Under the pieces are notes generated by a model. The model did not search any database, was not told the DNA's origin, and saw only the letters and a list, made by a program, of their open reading frames with translations. Positions 14,054 through 15,269 of a DNA stretch of 15,269 nt are shown one piece after another. Source of the stretch: Bacteroidetes bacterium UBA6491 (GTDB taxonomy: Bacteria > Bacteroidota > Bacteroidia > NS11-12g > UBA9320). The position numbers and the translations under genes were made by a program. Within the stretch, counting starts at the first letter, position 1. Each line of letters starts with the position of its first letter. The stretch lies in the NCBI GenBank assembly GCA_002436505.1, contig DJML01000131.1, positions 12,800 to 28,068 of the forward strand. The letters run 5' to 3'.

Positions 14054-15269
14054 TTACAATGGGATATTACCGTGTTTCTTTTTAGGCAGATTATCTACCT
14101 TATTCTCAAGCATTTTGAATGCCTTTATTAATTTTACTCTTGTCTCTTCCGGAAGGATCACCTCATCTACAAATCCGCGTTCTGCGGCCCGGTATGGGTT
14201 GGCGAAAATTTCCGCATATTCCTTCTCTTTCTCCAGCCACGCCTGATTCTGATCTTTTGCTTCTTTTATGGCTTTCTTAAATATTATCTCTGCTGCTCCT
14301 TTGGCACCCATAACCGCTATCTCTGCTGTCGGCCACGCATAATTCAGGTCAGCCCCGATATGTTTTGAATTCATCACATCGTAAGCTCCGCCATAGGCCT
14401 TTCTGGTAATGACCGTTACCCTTGGGACAGTGGCCTCCGAAAAAGCATAAAGTAATTTGGCCCCGTTGGAGATAATGGCGTTCCATTCCTGGTCCGTTCC
14501 GGGCAGGAATCCGGGCACGTCTTCAAAAACAAGTAAAGGAATGTTGAAAGAATCGCAGAAGCGGACAAAACGCGCTCCCTTTTTAGAGGAGTTGACGTCA
14601 AGTACACCTGCAAGGTATGCCGGTTGATTGGCTACAATGCCAATGCTTCTGCCTCCCAGCCTTGCAAACCCTACCACAATGTTCTCGGCATAATTCGTGT
14701 GTACTTCGTAAAAGCTTTCCTTATCTATCACTCCGTTGATCACCTCGCGGATGTCGTACGGCTGATTTGGATTGGCGGGAACAATGTCCTTGAGTTCTTC
14801 CCTCGTCTCATCTTCTATTTCGCAGGTTTCCTGAGGCACCCTTTCTTCGCAGTTCTGTGGAATGTAATCCAGGAGTTTTCTAATTTGTTCGATACAGTCC
14901 CGTTCGTTTATAGCTGTAAAATGCGCAACGCCGCTTTTCGCAGAATGTACGGAGGCACCACCGAGTTCCTCTGACGTAACTTCCTCGTTGGTGACAGTTT
15001 TAACGACATTTGGCCCGGTAACGAACATATAGGAGGTGTTTTCCACCATGTATATGAAGTCCGTAATGGCGGGAGAATACACTGCTCCACCGGCACATGG
15101 CCCCATTATGGCAGAGATCTGCGGTACCACACCACTGGCTCTTGTATTTCTGTAAAAAATATCGGCATACCCGCCAAGCGAAACGACCCCTTCCTGTATC
15201 CGTGCACCGCCTGAATCGTTCAACCCGATCACCGGCGCGCCGTTTTTCATTGCCATATCCATGATCTTG
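14054..15269 (-). CDS. pccB: Propionyl-CoA (acyl-CoA) carboxylase beta subunit, carboxyltransferase; N-terminus cut by window edge
   Basis: The frame stays open through the right edge (reading K-I before the internal Met at 15262), so roughly the first 110 residues of a normal 510-520-residue subunit are missing; 404 are present. Landmarks are LNDSGGARIQEGV, GPCAGGAVYSPA for the first oxyanion/CoA site, FEDVPGFLPGTDQEW, TRKAYGGAYDVM for the second site, and the C-terminus HGNIPL. With a biotin-carrying alpha subunit it moves carboxylate from carboxybiotin to propionyl-CoA, making methylmalonyl-CoA in propionate, odd-chain and branched amino-acid breakdown; a methylmalonyl-CoA decarboxylase alpha-subunit role is the main alternative. 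It is first of the visible operon and its stop codon abuts the glycosyltransferase start. Confidence 0.92.
   Translation of the reverse strand, partial: KIMDMAMKNGAPVIGLNDSGGARIQEGVVSLGGYADIFYRNTRASGVVPQISAIMGPCAGGAVYSPAITDFIYMVENTSYMFVTGPNVVKTVTNEEVTSEELGGASVHSAKSGVAHFTAINERDCIEQIRKLLDYIPQNCEERVPQETCEIEDETREELKDIVPANPNQPYDIREVINGVIDKESFYEVHTNYAENIVVGFARLGGRSIGIVANQPAYLAGVLDVNSSKKGARFVRFCDSFNIPLLVFEDVPGFLPGTDQEWNAIISNGAKLLYAFSEATVPRVTVITRKAYGGAYDVMNSKHIGADLNYAWPTAEIAVMGAKGAAEIIFKKAIKEAKDQNQAWLEKEKEYAEIFANPYRAAERGFVDEVILPEETRVKLIKAFKMLENKVDNLPKKKHGNIPL

Noticed and set aside
1..15269. CRISPR arrays, transposases, integrases, toxin-antitoxin or known defence genes
   Set aside because: No spaced direct repeats and no protein motifs of these kinds were found on either strand.

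Overview
The window looks like chromosomal DNA of a free-living member of the Bacteroidota, probably near Flavobacteriales/Cryomorphaceae-like or Sphingobacteriia-like groups; the exact family cannot be read from the sequence. Evidence for this: a type IX secretion type B sorting domain (CHU_C / gliding-motility C-terminal type), DUF4197 and DUF6029-type proteins, an AsmA-family protein of the Bacteroidetes kind, weak Shine-Dalgarno sequences, and a tRNA promoter with the Bacteroidetes TTG / TAnnTTTG spacing. Composition is moderate and even, and no phage, transposase, integrase or CRISPR locus was seen.

Layout. Bases 1-1072 (minus) hold most of a secreted SASA/SGNH-type esterase whose C-terminus is cut by the left edge. 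Bases 1073-1659 are non-coding and contain a decayed copy of a tRNA-tail repeat. Bases 1660-3084 (plus) encode a secreted protein with a T9SS type B sorting domain. A compact minus-strand cluster follows, in transcription order: AraC-type regulator (4989-5888), exported PDZ plus alpha/beta hydrolase (3587-4939) and a small anchored c-type cytochrome (3178-3579), with a hairpin terminator after it. Bases 5889-6781 are mainly non-coding but structured: tRNA-Val(TAC) with its own promoter and terminator, then a second terminator and a duplicated tRNA 3' tail fused to non-tRNA sequence. Bases 6782-9271 (plus) encode an AsmA-family protein, convergent with a DUF4197 lipoprotein (9278-10015) and a probable outer-membrane beta-barrel (10088-11734), both minus. 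The right end is a minus-strand operon read pccB (cut by the right edge) -> family 2 glycosyltransferase -> UDP-galactopyranose mutase homologue, closed by a terminator at 11838-11858.

How the parts fit. The right-hand operon joins a central acyl-CoA carboxylase subunit to two envelope-glycan genes; the carboxylase stop codon touches the glycosyltransferase start codon. The mutase homologue resembles the eukaryotic (fungal/trypanosomatid) type of the enzyme rather than the usual bacterial Glf, and keeps the substrate-contact residues known from the fungal protein; this is the strongest biological point in the window. The most unusual DNA-level point is the tRNA-Val tail repeat: one near copy beside the tRNA and one diverged copy 5 kb away share not only the tRNA 3' end but also about 20 bases of adjoining non-tRNA sequence, which suggests a dispersed element rather than simple decay of tandem tRNA genes. 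All family assignments come from reading motifs by eye; no searches were run.
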